DNA of 64,000 bases from Pachypanchax playfairii (taxonomy: Eukaryota; Chordata; Actinopteri; Cyprinodontiformes; Aplocheilidae), in contig SSNP01000081.1 of NCBI GenBank assembly GCA_006937955.1, positions 1,144,666-1,208,665 on the forward strand. Reading direction: 5' to 3'. The stretch's first letter is position 1, and each line of letters starts with the position of its first letter. Below, piece after piece: positions 35,701 to 48,900 of the stretch. The translations under genes were made by a program, and so were the position numbers. The notes below the pieces were generated by a model. It was not told the DNA's origin. It made no database searches and saw nothing but the letters and a program-made list of their open reading frames with translations.

Positions 35701-38252
35701 CTTCATCTGAATCCTTCTTTTCCACATCCACCTGCAAAGGAGTGAAACAAAAAGACTTGCAGAAACTGTCGTATGCTCCAATGTTTGTGATGTATTTTAG
35801 CTAAAAAACAGGAAACCCAGATAAGGTGTGAATGTTATTCTTAAGCCTGAATTGGAATTTTGAATCGACTGGATAATGTCTGGTCCATAAAGAGAATTTG
35901 CATATATACAGAAAATGTTTTTTCCATTCTCATTTCTAGCTGAGAGAAACAATAAAACTCACCTCCTCTACCTTTGGAGGGGTTTTTGCAATGGGGGGTG
36001 GCAGGGGATCCAGGCAGAGGGGGGGCATTGATGGAGACATGATGGGCTGTTGGAACACAGTTGTGACTGATGTGGATGAGCAAAGAGATGGAGCTGCCAT
36101 TGATGCAACGTCAATGACTGTGCTTTTGGATCCACTCTGAGGCACCTGTCGACCTAAAATAGTGGAGTGTCACTGCACAGAGTTCTTTAGTCTGAATATC
36201 ATCACTGCATTTGATTATTGGGATTAATCTTACTGTTATATTGATGAGGAACACAAAACTCTCCAAGCCATTCAGTGAGAGCTAGTTTAAGAGCAAGCTG
36301 CGGGCTGTAGAGCATATCTGTCTCCAGCTCCTCATCACTGCCTTCATTCTCCAGCTTGATTTGGATGGAAATAGTGCTCTCCTCACCGTCAGCTGCAAGA
36401 CCACAAGACAAAAACACAAAAGACAAATGAAACAAAGATACAGATACTTGACTATAACACTATCTATAGACATTAAACATGAAAACATGACAGACTAGGA
36501 TTATACTCACTCATGACCACGTCTTTGCGAACGCCATTCATGTTCGACTTATACCAGGTAGCCAAAGTGTGAATTGCTACAAAATTTGTTTCAAACTCGC
36601 AGTTGGGATTGGTGAGGACTCCCTTTAGCCTTGGAATAAGCTCTGTGGAGCGACCTTTGTATGGACCAAGGAAAAGCCTCTTTTGGTCATAATCATTTGC
36701 ATGAAAGTTATCCCAGATTACTGGGGATCTTCTTAAGATTTTTGACACCTCCTCAATGGACTCCACTGTGATGTCTTTGGAAACAACTTTGGGTCCTAGA
36801 GAAAATTGCACATACAAATTATTAGCTTTATTAACAACTACTTTATATCTAATATTCTACTAATGTTTATAGTAACAAATTTATCAAACAATTATTCTAC
36901 TACTAAAAACTTTTCTGAATCAGTTCATTTGAAACTACAGCAAATACAGGTGCCACTTCATTCTCTATGATGGTTTTCAAACTGTAGCTTGATCATTTGA
37001 CATAAAAACTTCAGACTTGCCTGTCCACAGCACATCGATACTAGGTAGTAGTTTCTCTCCAACCGTTCGAAGGTACGGGGACTGTGAAACATTGGGGTAA
37101 CAGAATGTGCCACAGTACTCTGCAAGGCACAAACACAACATGAATGACTGAACAGACTATACATATACATCTGTATATGTATAGAAAAAGTTCAAGCATA
37201 TAAGTGAATTACCTGTGGGGCAAAATAGAAAGGTTTCAGGCTCTCCCAGGTATTGGTAAATTTCATTGGTAATAGAAACCTGAGCATGTGCAAAAGAGCT
37301 GAATACCTCTTTGTCTGCAGGGCACATATTGTGGTCAATATCATCAAAAAGTAAGGCAAATGACTTGCAGCCAAAATGGGTAACCTGGATGGAAACAGAT
37401 AAACAAATGATCAAACTAAAGAAAATGATATAAGAACTTAAATACAGTAAATTGTTAATGCCACTGTGACAAAACATATTGCGCACCTGATCAAGTTTCC
37501 TCTTGAGTGCAGAAACTTCTTTCTGATTGGAGAAGGTTATGTCCAATCCAGGGGAAATAGCGTAAATAAACTCTATATTATGTTCCTTGGCAGCACCAAT
37601 TAGAGTCATGAGTTGTTCTACAAGAAGGTGAGAAAAAATACTTGCATTGTGTTTTCATTAAACCATATCTGAATAATGCATGCTACCCTGGGTAACATAA
37701 TCATTCAAAGTCTTCACAAATAAGATGAGTAGTCACCTGCTTCTTCCACTGAATACAGTTCTCTCCAGAACATTCTGTGTTTGTAGTCATCTTTGGGTGC
37801 ATACAGATACGTATTCAGACCCCATTTCTGTTGCCTGGAAATTTATATCTTATTAATATCACAACACATATCTTATTTATTTTTTTAAACAATCGTATCG
37901 TAAATGCACACTACCTTCGGAATAACTCTTTCCTCTGTTCCATTGTCCATGGGCGCCCATAAAAACCTGTATTAAAACAATATTATTGGTTTAATAATGA
38001 TTACTGCAGCATTTTCACGCCCCGCTTCTGATTGTAAACAGGTAAAAATTACATTGTGGTATACGTGAATGTTTAATGAATATTACCTTCCACAACCCCA
38101 CTGATGAATTTCCTGTTCTCCGTCGATTCGAGTCCAATGTCGTTGTCCAGCGCAGGGCCTGGGGCCTCCACACAAGCCTCTCCGGAGACTGGGCTGGGGC
38201 TCGGTTCCACATCTAATTGAGGAGTCTCCAGCGTCTTATCTTTCTGAACCAT
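29711..38252 (-). CDS. oga: Protein O-GlcNAcase (18 coding exons)
   Basis: Exons in coding order: 38087-38252, 37915-37966, 37737-37834, 37487-37617, 37213-37384, 37021-37119, 36511-36795, 36234-36392, 35963-36153, 35480-35731, 35168-35371, 34565-34739, 31818-31903, 30722-30826, 30507-30598, 30232-30424, 29982-30141, 29711-29847. Join 2757 nt, 918 aa (human OGA 916). The GH84 hydrolase domain starts at about residue 50 (GVVEGFYGRPW) and holds the catalytic Asp pair in LLFDDIDHNMC (D163, D164). An acidic linker follows (exons 8-10), then the stalk helices with LRANSSVVSVNC (exon 11), and a C-terminal GNAT-like domain (exons 13-18) ending FPKDVIIMGRSL. It removes O-GlcNAc from nuclear and cytosolic proteins, opposing OGT. 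Intron 6 starts with GC instead of GT. Intron 12 is 2.66 kb, much longer than the rest. Confidence 0.97.
33162..33215 (-). other. oga: Candidate cassette exon inside oga intron 12
   Basis: On the minus strand a pyrimidine-rich acceptor (CTCCCTTCACTATGTACAG) is followed by 54 bases and a GTATGC donor. The length is a multiple of three, and in the phase left by exon 12 it has no stop, so it would add 18 residues (DGRIHSTSFYCYWIDSGR) between the stalk and the acetyltransferase-like domain. I do not recognise this peptide from other OGA proteins. Equally possible: a chance arrangement or repeat fragment. Confidence 0.25.
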
Positions 38253-39590
38253 CGTTTGCAGTTTTCCGCAACACAGTCAAAAAATCCAGACTAATACAGA
38301 AAGCTTGGTAAATTTAGCTTTAGCAAGCAAATCCACCGCATTAACCGGGAGAATAAATCGCGTCACTCGGTTCAACGTCAGCCAACAACTGTTTTTCTCT
38401 TAACCCACTTTTTTGCAAAATATGTTTAAAAATACTACCATTAGGTTGACAACGTTGTATGTGTTGAGAAATGCACGAAGAAAAACAAGCCGTCCGAGTA
38501 TTTTTAAGCGACCATCCTCTTCTCTCCGAGGAGAATTTAACCTACTTTTCTCTGCTGTTCTTCCTGTTTACACCCAATGCGCATGCTCACGAGACCAGAT
38601 TAAACCGGTTTAAACTGGATCTGTGTGACAAAACACCGCAAAGAGTGCACACGCACAACAAGATAATAGTATTTCACACTGCAAAAATACAAATTGTTGG
38701 CGCTAACATTGTCAAAATTGTTGATTTCTTCGAATTATTTAGTTGCCGTCGGTGGGGTATTTAAATGGAACACTGTAAGTGAAACAAACACGAAGAGATA
38801 ATGCATAATACACACTAGAGCGGTTAAATAGTAATGATATTGATATAATGAAAATTAAATTTAAATAGATCATTTAATAAACAATTTTGAGTCACATAAA
38901 AAGCAGGGTTATTGGTAACGCTGAGAAGCAAAATTAATTTTGTGCAGTATTTTGAGATTGTTGTTTCTGCAGTTGTTTTAATATCTTGAGTTTCCGGTTT
39001 ATTAATGTACATATTAGGTATGCAGCAAAGGAGAGGAGGAAGCAGCCTGTTTTATATCAAAACAACCTTAATGCTCGTAATTATGAGTACTGCTGTGATA
39101 CCTGAGCAGAAATAAAGACTGACACTCACTGTGGGCAGATGTCACATTTGACAGTTTATGTCCTTAAAAACTAAAACTACAGATTGGATTAGATTTTTAA
39201 ACGACTTTTGGTGGCACTCTTGATTACGTCATAAATGTGGGCGCTGACAATAAAAATCTGTTCAATCACTATATTCTGTGAAAAATTATTACTTTGTTTC
39301 AAGCATTTCCAACATCATCAACCTAATTACATGAAGCTATTTACGTGCCCTGCTTGAAAAGGGGTAGGCAGAAGTAATGAGCGCCCACCCCTAACCTAAA
39401 CACTTAAATCAGTATCTCACCACCAAAAAAACCTAAAAAAAAAAAGTTGACATGAATATTTTTCAACTGAAACAACGAAGTCAAAAGAATTGTCACAATC
39501 TAAACAGCCTTATTTATTTGAAGATCAAATATTTGTTTTCATTCACATTTAAAGACACTGACAAAAAAACACAAACAGGCCAAATTCAAA
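38253..39590. other. oga promoter and oga-pprc1 spacer
   Basis: The spacer lies between the oga start codon and the pprc1 poly(A) region. No exon is recognised. It contains TGCGCATGC near 38579-38587, an NRF-1-like half palindrome, and AAACCGGTTTAAA near 38602-38614. The oga transcription start is probably within 38255-38450, but I cannot place it. Confidence 0.4.
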
Positions 39591-39595
39591 TAAAT

Positions 39596-39601
39596 TTTAT
39601 T
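39596..39601 (-). terminator. pprc1: pprc1 poly(A) signal
   Basis: AATAAA on the minus strand, about 310 bases after the pprc1 stop codon (39910-39912). It lies in an AT-rich 3' UTR. Confidence 0.5.
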
Positions 39602-39909
39602 TAGACTTGTAGTACATTTTGATGTAAACCATTCCCTCCCAAAGGTTCAGGAGTTCCACTATTTTTATTTAAAATGTTTCTCTCCATACAATATTTCAAT
39701 TGTACATTTAAATAAACCTTTTTAAGAAAATTATTTTTTTTTACTTGTTTTATCCATTTCATTATAAATTTTCACTTCAATAGAAGGTGTTAACTTCCAG
39801 AAACAAAAAAAATAATGCAACAACCAAAATGTAAAGACAAAGTTTTGGGTGCTCAGGGACCCGTCGAGAGTGAGGTAAGTGTCGGCTGCTTCCTGTGACG
39901 GGCCTACTG

Positions 39910-42900
39910 TTACCTCTTCAGATTCTGCTGGGCCTGCTTTAGTAAAGTGTCAAAATCTAGTGCATGTAAATTGCCTTTCCTCAGCAATGGATCATATTCC
40001 CTATTTGAATCTGAAATGAAGAAAAAGAAAAATTGGAAAACACCCTAAAACATGTATTTTATTTGATTAATAATCTTTTAGAAATATAATACAGATGTAG
40101 CATTTAAGTAGATTAGACATTCTTGCAAAAATTGTATTAACTTTTGTTCTTTATGGATTTTAAAGCCATACCCAAGTCAGCATAGCTGGACTGACAGAAC
40201 TGTCTCCTTCCACCAAAACAGAGGTCAAACGGCAGCTCATCAGGTTTACGCAGCTTACTTCCATTCTCTATGGCTGTAAAAGCATCCTTGGTATCATAAT
40301 AAGTCACAAATCCATAGTTATCCCTGTGGAAAACAACCACAATTTAAAAAACTTTTTTAAAATTGTCCAGGAAAGTTAGTAACTGGGGTCATTGACGGTT
40401 CTGAGATGTTGCTTGCTTTTAAAAGAGCAACCTGGGAGTGTTTCCAGGAGGCTCCAGTTATGAACAAGCTTGAATTTGCTCTTGCACTGTAGCTTGGCCT
40501 CGGAGGTCACGGACGAGACCAACCAGGTTCAAAGACAGTGCAACACTCTCCCGTTACAGCTTTATTATGGAACCAAACAAGATAAATTGATCAAAATATA
40601 CATAAAAATGCCTGTTTAAGTTTTCTCACTGTAGTATCCAACATGGTGTTAAGTATTAGTATCAACATGGAGTGTGAAGTCTGAGTATTATGATCATAGT
40701 ACTCACCCGTGATCTCTGAAGTGTAAGGTACATTCCTCAATTTCACCAAATAAAGAGAAGCGCTCTTTCAGTTCTTTCTGCGTCATCGTTTCCGGAATTC
40801 GACCGACATACACAACCCGACGTTCTTCCTAAAAAAAAAAAAAAGTAGTAAATTATCAGATCGGAAACCAAAAAATAAGCCGTCTCTCTGGGAAGAAAGT
40901 TAAATTGTCTCTGAACGTACAATAGCTTTCTCCTTGCGCCTCTTCAACTCTTCTGTGTTTCTCCTTGAATCATCGAGATAGCTGGTTCTGAACGAGGGGA
41001 GAGAAGATGCGTTTAGTGTCACAGTATGTGTGGAACACACAGCTGTGAAATCCAGGTAATATCTGTAAAACTGAGCTAAATTTATCTTCTGTACCTGCAA
41101 AATCTCCTGCTTCTATTCCTCTGTCTCAGAGGGGAGGGAGACCGTGACCTGGAACAACTCCAAGAGCCAGAACGAGAGGAAGAGTAGGAGTATCTCCTCC
41201 TCCTGGGAGGTGAGCGGGACAAAGAGGGAGAAGACCGAGAGGAGGAGCGGGACGAGGAGCTCGAACTGCTACCTGAGTTGCGGGATCGATACCTGTAGAT
41301 CAAAAGAAATACGAGAGAAATGATAAAAATCACATTTTCTAAACTGGAGTGAAACTGAATTAATTCGATGTTTAGACTGAAAAAAAAACCTTTTCTTTGC
41401 TGGGGAGCAGGATCTGGATCTGGATCTGGATGAATAGGAGTCTGAGCAGCTTGACAGAGGACTGGGAGAACGTTGGGCTCTTCTTTTTCTTGACCGCCCA
41501 CCTGTTCTCTCTTTGGGACTACATCTGGGACTCGGTGTGCGAGAAGCAGCGTGTCGGCGATAGGACCTCTCCAACAGGCCTCTTCTGGGGCTCCTGACTT
41601 TAAAAGAAGATTCCGATTCCTGTCGAATTGGAGAAGCATCTGGAGTTTCCAGAACCGAGCACTCTTCCGGTCCGACAGTTCTCTTGGCTGAAGGATCAGT
41701 TTGTGTTTTGGTTGAAATGGCGGGACTTGTGGCAGACTGTGGTGATGCTGCCACAGCAGCAGGGGGTAGTTGTCTGGTGGTTGGAAGATCTTGCTCGATG
41801 GGTTTAATAGTGATGAGAGATTGCTGTTTAACGCTCCAGCGCTTGCCGGGCTCTCCGGTGGAAAGGCCTTTGTTGGGGAGGCAATAGTCATGATCCAGAC
41901 ACGCCAGATCAGGAGCGACTGAGGCAGCAGCAAGAGAAGGAGTGGGTTTACCACGAGACCGGATCGAGGGCAGAGGCTGGGCTTCTATCTGGATAACCTT
42001 GGATGGGTTCAATTTAGAAGACTCAGCAGTTTTATTCTTTCCTAGTAGAGACACAGTGGACAGAGGTTTCCACATCTGGTGGGGAGGAGTGGCTGGAGGA
42101 GTGAGAGCTGAGGCAGATGGAAGGAAAGAGCACCCGATATTTATAGTTTCAGATTCATAGAGCAACATATCTATTGAATCTGATGTCCAGAGCTGAGAAG
42201 CATCAGAAGGATTCCAAGAAAACTATTTACAACTTTATAAAAAAAATCTGAATTACCTGCAGAGGATGAGAGGTCGTTAGCTCGTACACGCTCGAGAACA
42301 GTCTTCTCTGGAAGCAGTTCACTTCTGCAAAGCAAACAGATGGAGTTAAACCGGGGCTCAGATGGTCTTCAGACTCAGAGATAAGGGGTCATTACTGAGG
42401 CAAGACAGAGGCAGAGGTCACGGCAGGTCTTGGCAAAAGGTGAACTTGCATCACCTTCACACACACGTCGGGTTTTATTTACTGTTAATCACTCATACAG
42501 AGCAGCGTGAGGGCTGTAGGGTAACTCACCTCGAGTTTCCTACAGCTGCTGCTCTACCAGAGACCTCCGGCACACATTGCTCCTCTTTCACTGAAGGAAC
42601 AGGGACAAACGTGCATCAGCACAGAAACAAACAGAGGAGACAGGAAACCATGGCAACATATCTGTACTTTCTGAATCTAATCAATGGCAAGCTAAAAAAA
42701 AATAAATAAAAAAAAACAGGGAGATGTCTTTATCTGGTTCTGACAGGAGTGACTTCACACGCCGTTCAGAACAAACACTTAATATTGTGCCGGGCCTTGT
42801 ACATCCGCCCCAACAAAGACTGCAGAGAGAGAGTTAAATGGATTTGCAGACAAAGCAAAATTCCAGCAGCTGAGCAAAAAAAAAAAGAGCACAAAAGAAG

Positions 42901-45900
42901 CTCCTCTGCCCCCTGCAGGACTCGTCTCTCTTAAAGAGGAATGTTTCAGTCCAGCTAAATCCCTCCATTATATCCACAAGTACCTCCTACAATGTTGTTT
43001 ACTACTTTAAATCAATGCAAAACTAGAAAACTGATCCTTCAACTCAAGGTTAAAACATGTCATCCACTATGTTACTGACTCTTAACCAGAATTAAATTAG
43101 GACAAGATACTTTGTAAGTATGTAACATCAAAATACATAAATATTTGATTACCTTGGGTCTCTTCAAATTGTTCAAGTAAGCTCGTCAGATCAGTAGCTT
43201 CGATTCCTTCAGAGAAATAAAACAATTATTTTATCTGATCATTAAACAAAAAGGGATGAGATATAAGCTGTTAAATTAAGAATCAAACTCACCTATTTCA
43301 CTAGTAAATGCCTCAATCAACTCCTGCGTGGCGTTATTTGTTCTGTGGGTAGTGGATTTGTCTTTAGTTTCAGGTACAGAAGCTTGTGCTGTTGGACTAC
43401 AGGAACCCAGATGAAGAACAGCAGCAGGTTTGATGCTACTGGTTGTGGTTTTGGGGGACTGGCTATCAGAGACAGGTTTACTTAGAGAGGTAGAAGCAGT
43501 GACCTCAGGAACCTTCTGGGAAACAACCGTGGTGTTCTGGGGGAGACTCAGAGCAGATCCAGAAGCAGTGGTGGGTGTGGTCACATCTGTAGTGGATATT
43601 TTAGTAGAAAGTTTTGAAGATGAAACAACGCTTTGAGGCACACAAGGTGTCGTGGGCTCTGCAGTGGGATGTGGAGCTAATATTTTCTCTGGGGGCTTTA
43701 GGGGTGGTTTGGCAGGGTCGGGTGTTTGCTGGGGTTTGGGAACTGAAGTAGTTGATGCAACCTTGTTGGATGAAGCTATCATGTAGGCTGGTGGCACCAA
43801 CAGCGCTTCAGGGGTGGGTGGCGCCCCTGGTCCTCTTGGCTGCCAGGCAGGTTTGACCTCCTCCACTTCCTTCTTTGGTACCTGTGCACTGGGACGTCTG
43901 GGGTCCTTNAGGGTTGGGGTCAGGGAGGCAGGGTATTGGAGGGAGCTCTTTGGGGAGTTCTGGAAGGGTGGGCCACTTGGTGCAGTTCTTCTCCTGTTTC
44001 TCCATCGGGGCTGGTTTTTTTAACTGCCGGAGTCGCCTGTACTCTGCAAGACTGAGCGATTTGGGTTTGGGTTCTGGGACCGGCAAGGCAGCGGCACTTT
44101 CAGGCGGTGGGATCTCAGAACTCGCAGAACTCAGAGCAGCTGCTGGAACCTCTGAAGATACCGGGGATAGAGAGGAGGGAGGAGCGGCGGCTGATCTTTG
44201 CACCTCAACAGGGGCCATGACGGGCTGTTGTGGAGTTTCACAGGGCTGCTGGGAGCTCACTGTCCTGGCTGAACATGTCGGCTGACTCCTGTCAGAAGGA
44301 CTCGACAGAACTGTGTCCTGTTGGGGGGCCAGGCGACCCGCAGCTTCCTCATTCACTTTGGACAGCCGGATTGTAGTGGTGTTGGTAGTTTTCTGTGTTT
44401 TATGCGGCTTCATTTCACCAGGGTTCAAACGGGATGAAGGTGGTGTTGAAGTCTGAAGAACAGCAGAGATCTTTTGCTTCATCTCTTTGATTGACACCTT
44501 TTCTGGCTTTTTCTGGGATTCCTGAGCCATTTTTCTTACAGTATCACTCCTAAGTACCCTCCCCCCCACAGAAGGAGGCTGCTGTTCTTCTTTGCATTTC
44601 TTTTTCTTTTTTCTTCGTGAGGGGCTTCTTATTTTACTCTCCTTCTGTCTCTCAATAGCAACTTCCTCTTTCACATCTGAATGTAGAACTGGTGTAACCA
44701 TAGCAGCAATTTCATGATATTCTTTGACCGGCGCGTCATCTTCATCATCGACTACTATATGTTCTGAGCTGTCAGCCTCGTCTGCTTCAACGGAAACTTT
44801 TACCTCTTTTTCTAGCGGTAGCTCTTCTAGAGACTTGGAGACGGAGAGGCTTATGTTTGGGATGGCCAAGATGGGCTCGCCATTTTCCCCCTGGTCCACA
44901 ACCTCAAGTAATATGCCTCCTTCAGGCAACATGTGCTCTCCTTCCTCATTCTCTACAGATATAGGGATACAGTAGGAGTGCATATGTCTGACCAAGTCTC
45001 CAAGGCTTACTGAAAGACCATCTTCCCCTTCCTGCTCAAAGGTGACAGGAAGTGGGAGGGTCAGACCGTCCCAGTCAAGCAGGTCACTGTCAGGAGACGA
45101 GCCACGGCTCTCTGAGCTCAGAGTGAAGGAGCTATCCTCCTCTTCCTCTCCATCGCTCCTCTGGACAGAGTCCGCCTGCATCCTGAACAGGTTCTGGGTA
45201 CAAACAGCAAAACAAATATCCAGTCAAGACTTTCACTGTAGAGTTTTGTTGGACTTTTGTCTTTAGGGTTATTTTACAGCGTTTAATAAAAGTGGGAGGA
45301 GCTACCGCACCTTTCCAGCAGACAAAGGTCTAGTGCTGCAGAAAGTCTCTCTCTCTTGAGGAGAACGAGACAAACACAGGAGTTTCCTGAACTAGAAAGT
45401 AAACAAAGGGTGACACAGGTTACACTTGCACTTTTTGCAAAAAAAACAAAACAAAAGGCCTTTGCATGACAGCTTGGCACTTACTGGAGAGTGTTCCCTG
45501 CTTTTCTGGTTAGACAGCAGGTCTGTGTCAGGCAGCGTGTCAAAAGGAGACAAGTTCTCATCGTCCACATTATCCAGGATTTCAGTCAAGGCTGTCAGCA
45601 GCGTGGCTTCACTTTCTTCATCTATTCCTTTAGTCTAAATCAACATACCCACAACAAAATGTTTAAATCGAAGCACAAAAACAAAACCGAACTGTTGGTT
45701 CTTAAAATGTTAAACCAGTCTTGCCTCCACTGTTGGCATGTCCTCAAAAATAGAAAGGATGGAGGGGTCTACACAGCTCTGAAGGGCCTCCAGAGTTCCT
45801 GCGGCGCTGAGGCCAGAAGACTGAAGAGGAAGAGAAAGTTTCAGATTTTTCTGGTGCCAAATGACTAATCAGGTGATATAACTCTGCCAAAAACAGCAAG

Positions 45901-48900
45901 AATCACCCACAAAAACATCTAAAGCAATTTTCAATGAAAGTGCAAGAACAAATCAATTTCTAAGTAAATTAGAAGTCTAACATGTAAAATTTAAAGATGG
46001 TTCTCTGACCCAAAATTACTGAATGATCACGGCATGCTGAAACACTGATCAGCAGTTTTAGACCCTATGAATGAAAGAAACAAGTCCCCCTTTATCTGAC
46101 CTGCAGATATAAATAACTAACGTGAAAGATCCGAGTCTCTTACAGTGACCCACGTGTTTGTGTCCGTATACTACGCAGACATGTTTGAACCTCTCCTCTC
46201 GCCGTACACAGAGAGGCCAAACATTCCACACCAAAAAACTACAAGCTATAAACTAAAATGGACCAATACAATAGTCATTTTTCATCAAGAATCATTAATG
46301 AGCTGCCGATTGTTTGTTCTAAACTCCACCAAATGGTTAAATAAGACATTCTTTTCTGCGCATGCGTGAATGGACCCACATGTGATTTACCACATGTGGC
46401 TTTACAAACAGGTTTAAATGAAAATGTATCCAACAGCAGCAGCAAATCCTGAAATCATGCCTGATCAGACTGAATGTAGTCATTTTCGACAAATAAATGA
46501 GTTTCTATCATTCATTCATTGTTCACGCACGTTTCCTAGAGACAAACACACTGCGGCAATGCGCAAGTATGTGCGTGTGTCAAAAAAATAAATGTTACAT
46601 CCGTGAAAATCAACACAGCTTTACATTTACGATCACACACACTGTGCAAATGGGATTAAACAGGTTGAGCTNNNNNNNNNNCAGCAAGAGAAGGAGTGGG
46701 TTTACCACGAGACCGGATCGAGGGCAGAGGCTGGGCTTCTATCTGGATAACCTTGGATGGGTTCAATTTAGAAGACTCAGCAGTTTTATTCTTTCCTAGT
46801 AGAGACACAGTGGACAGAGGTTTCCACATCTGGTGGGGAGGAGTGGCTGGAGGAGTGAGAGCTGAGGCAGATGGAAGGAAAGAGCACCCGATATTTATAG
46901 TTTCAGATTCATAGAGCAACATATCTATTGAATCTGATGTCCAGAGCTGAGAAGCATCAGAAGGATTCCAAGAAAACTATTTACAACTTTATAAAAAAAA
47001 TCTGAATTACCTGCAGAGGATGAGAGGTCGTTAGCTCGTACACGCTCGAGAACAGTCTTCTCTGGAAGCAGTTCACTTCTGCAAAGCAAACAGATGGAGT
47101 TAAACCGGGGCTCAGATGGTCTTCAGACTCAGAGATAAGGGGTCATTACTGAGGCAAGACAGAGGCAGAGGTCACGGCAGGTCTTGGCAAAAGGTGAACT
47201 TGCATCACCTTCACACACACGTCGGGTTTTATTTACTGTTAATCACTCATACAGAGCAGCGTGAGGGCTGTAGGGTAACTCACCTCGAGTTTCCTACAGC
47301 TGCTGCTCTACCAGAGACCTCCGGCACACATTGCTCCTCTTTCACTGAAGGAACAGGGACAAACGTGCATCAGCACAGAAACAAACAGAGGAGACAGGAA
47401 ACCATGGCAACATATCTGTACTTTCTGAATCTAATCAATGGCAAGCTAAAAAAAAATAAATAAAAAAAAACAGGGAGATGTCTTTATCTGGTTCTGACAG
47501 GAGTGACTTCACACGCCGTTCAGAACAAACACTTAATATTGTGCCGGGCCTTGTACATCCGCCCCAACAAAGACTGCAGAGAGAGAGTTAAATGGATTTG
47601 CAGACAAAGCAAAATTCCAGCAGCTGAGCAAAAAAAAAAAGAGCACAAAAGAAGCTCCTCTGCCCCCTGCAGGACTCGTCTCTCTTAAAGAGGAATGTTT
47701 CAGTCCAGCTAAATCCCTCCATTATATCCACAAGTACCTCCTACAATGTTGTTTACTACTTTAAATCAATGCAAAACTAGAAAACTGATCCTTCAACTCA
47801 AGGTTAAAACATGTCATCCACTATGTTACTGACTCTTAACCAGAATTAAATTAGGACAAGATACTTTGTAAGTATGTAACATCAAAATACATAAATATTT
47901 GATTACCTTGGGTCTCTTCAAATTGTTCAAGTAAGCTCGTCAGATCAGTAGCTTCGATTCCTTCAGAGAAATAAAACAATTATTTTATCTGATCATTAAA
48001 CAAAAAGGGATGAGATATAAGCTGTTAAATTAAGAATCAAACTCACCTATTTCACTAGTAAATGCCTCAATCAACTCCTGCGTGGCGTTATTTGTTCTGT
48101 GGGTAGTGGATTTGTCTTTAGTTTCAGGTACAGAAGCTTGTGCTGTTGGACTACAGGAACCCAGATGAAGAACAGCAGCAGGTTTGATGCTACTGGTTGT
48201 GGTTTTGGGGGACTGGCTATCAGAGACAGGTTTACTTAGAGAGGTAGAAGCAGTGACCTCAGGAACCTTCTGGGAAACAACCGTGGTGTTCTGGGGGAGA
48301 CTCAGAGCAGATCCAGAAGCAGTGGTGGGTGTGGTCACATCTGTAGTGGATATTTTAGTAGAAAGTTTTGAAGATGAAACAACGCTTTGAGGCACACAAG
48401 GTGTCGTGGGCTCTGCAGTGGGATGTGGAGCTAATATTTTCTCTGGGGGCTTTAGGGGTGGTTTGGCAGGGTCGGGTGTTTGCTGGGGTTTGGGAACTGA
48501 AGTAGTTGATGCAACCTTGTTGGATGAAGCTATCATGTAGGCTGGTGGCACCAACAGCGCTTCAGGGGTGGGTGGCGCCCCTGGTCCTCTTGGCTGCCAG
48601 GCAGGTTTGACCTCCTCCACTTCCTTCTTTGGTACCTGTGCACTGGGACGTCTGGGGTCCTTAGGGTTGGGGTCAGGGAGGCAGGGTATTGGAGGGAGCT
48701 CTTTGGGGAGTTCTGGAAGGGTGGGCCACTTGGTGCAGTTCTTCTCCTGTTTCTCCATCGGGGCTGGTTTTTTTAACTGCCGGAGTCGCCTGTACTCTGC
48801 AAGACTGAGCGATTTGGGTTTGGGTTCTGGGACCGGCAAGGCAGCGGCACTTTCAGGCGGTGGGATCTCAGAACTCGCAGAACTCAGAGCAGCTGCTGGA

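Noticed and set aside
41082..41954. 290-residue minus-strand frame
   Set aside because: It joins an out-of-frame reading of pprc1 exon 9, an intron and exon 10; only the last part (exon 10) is real coding sequence.
43875..44285. 136-residue plus-strand frame (also at 48568-49038)
   Set aside because: It is the antisense shadow of pprc1 exon 5.
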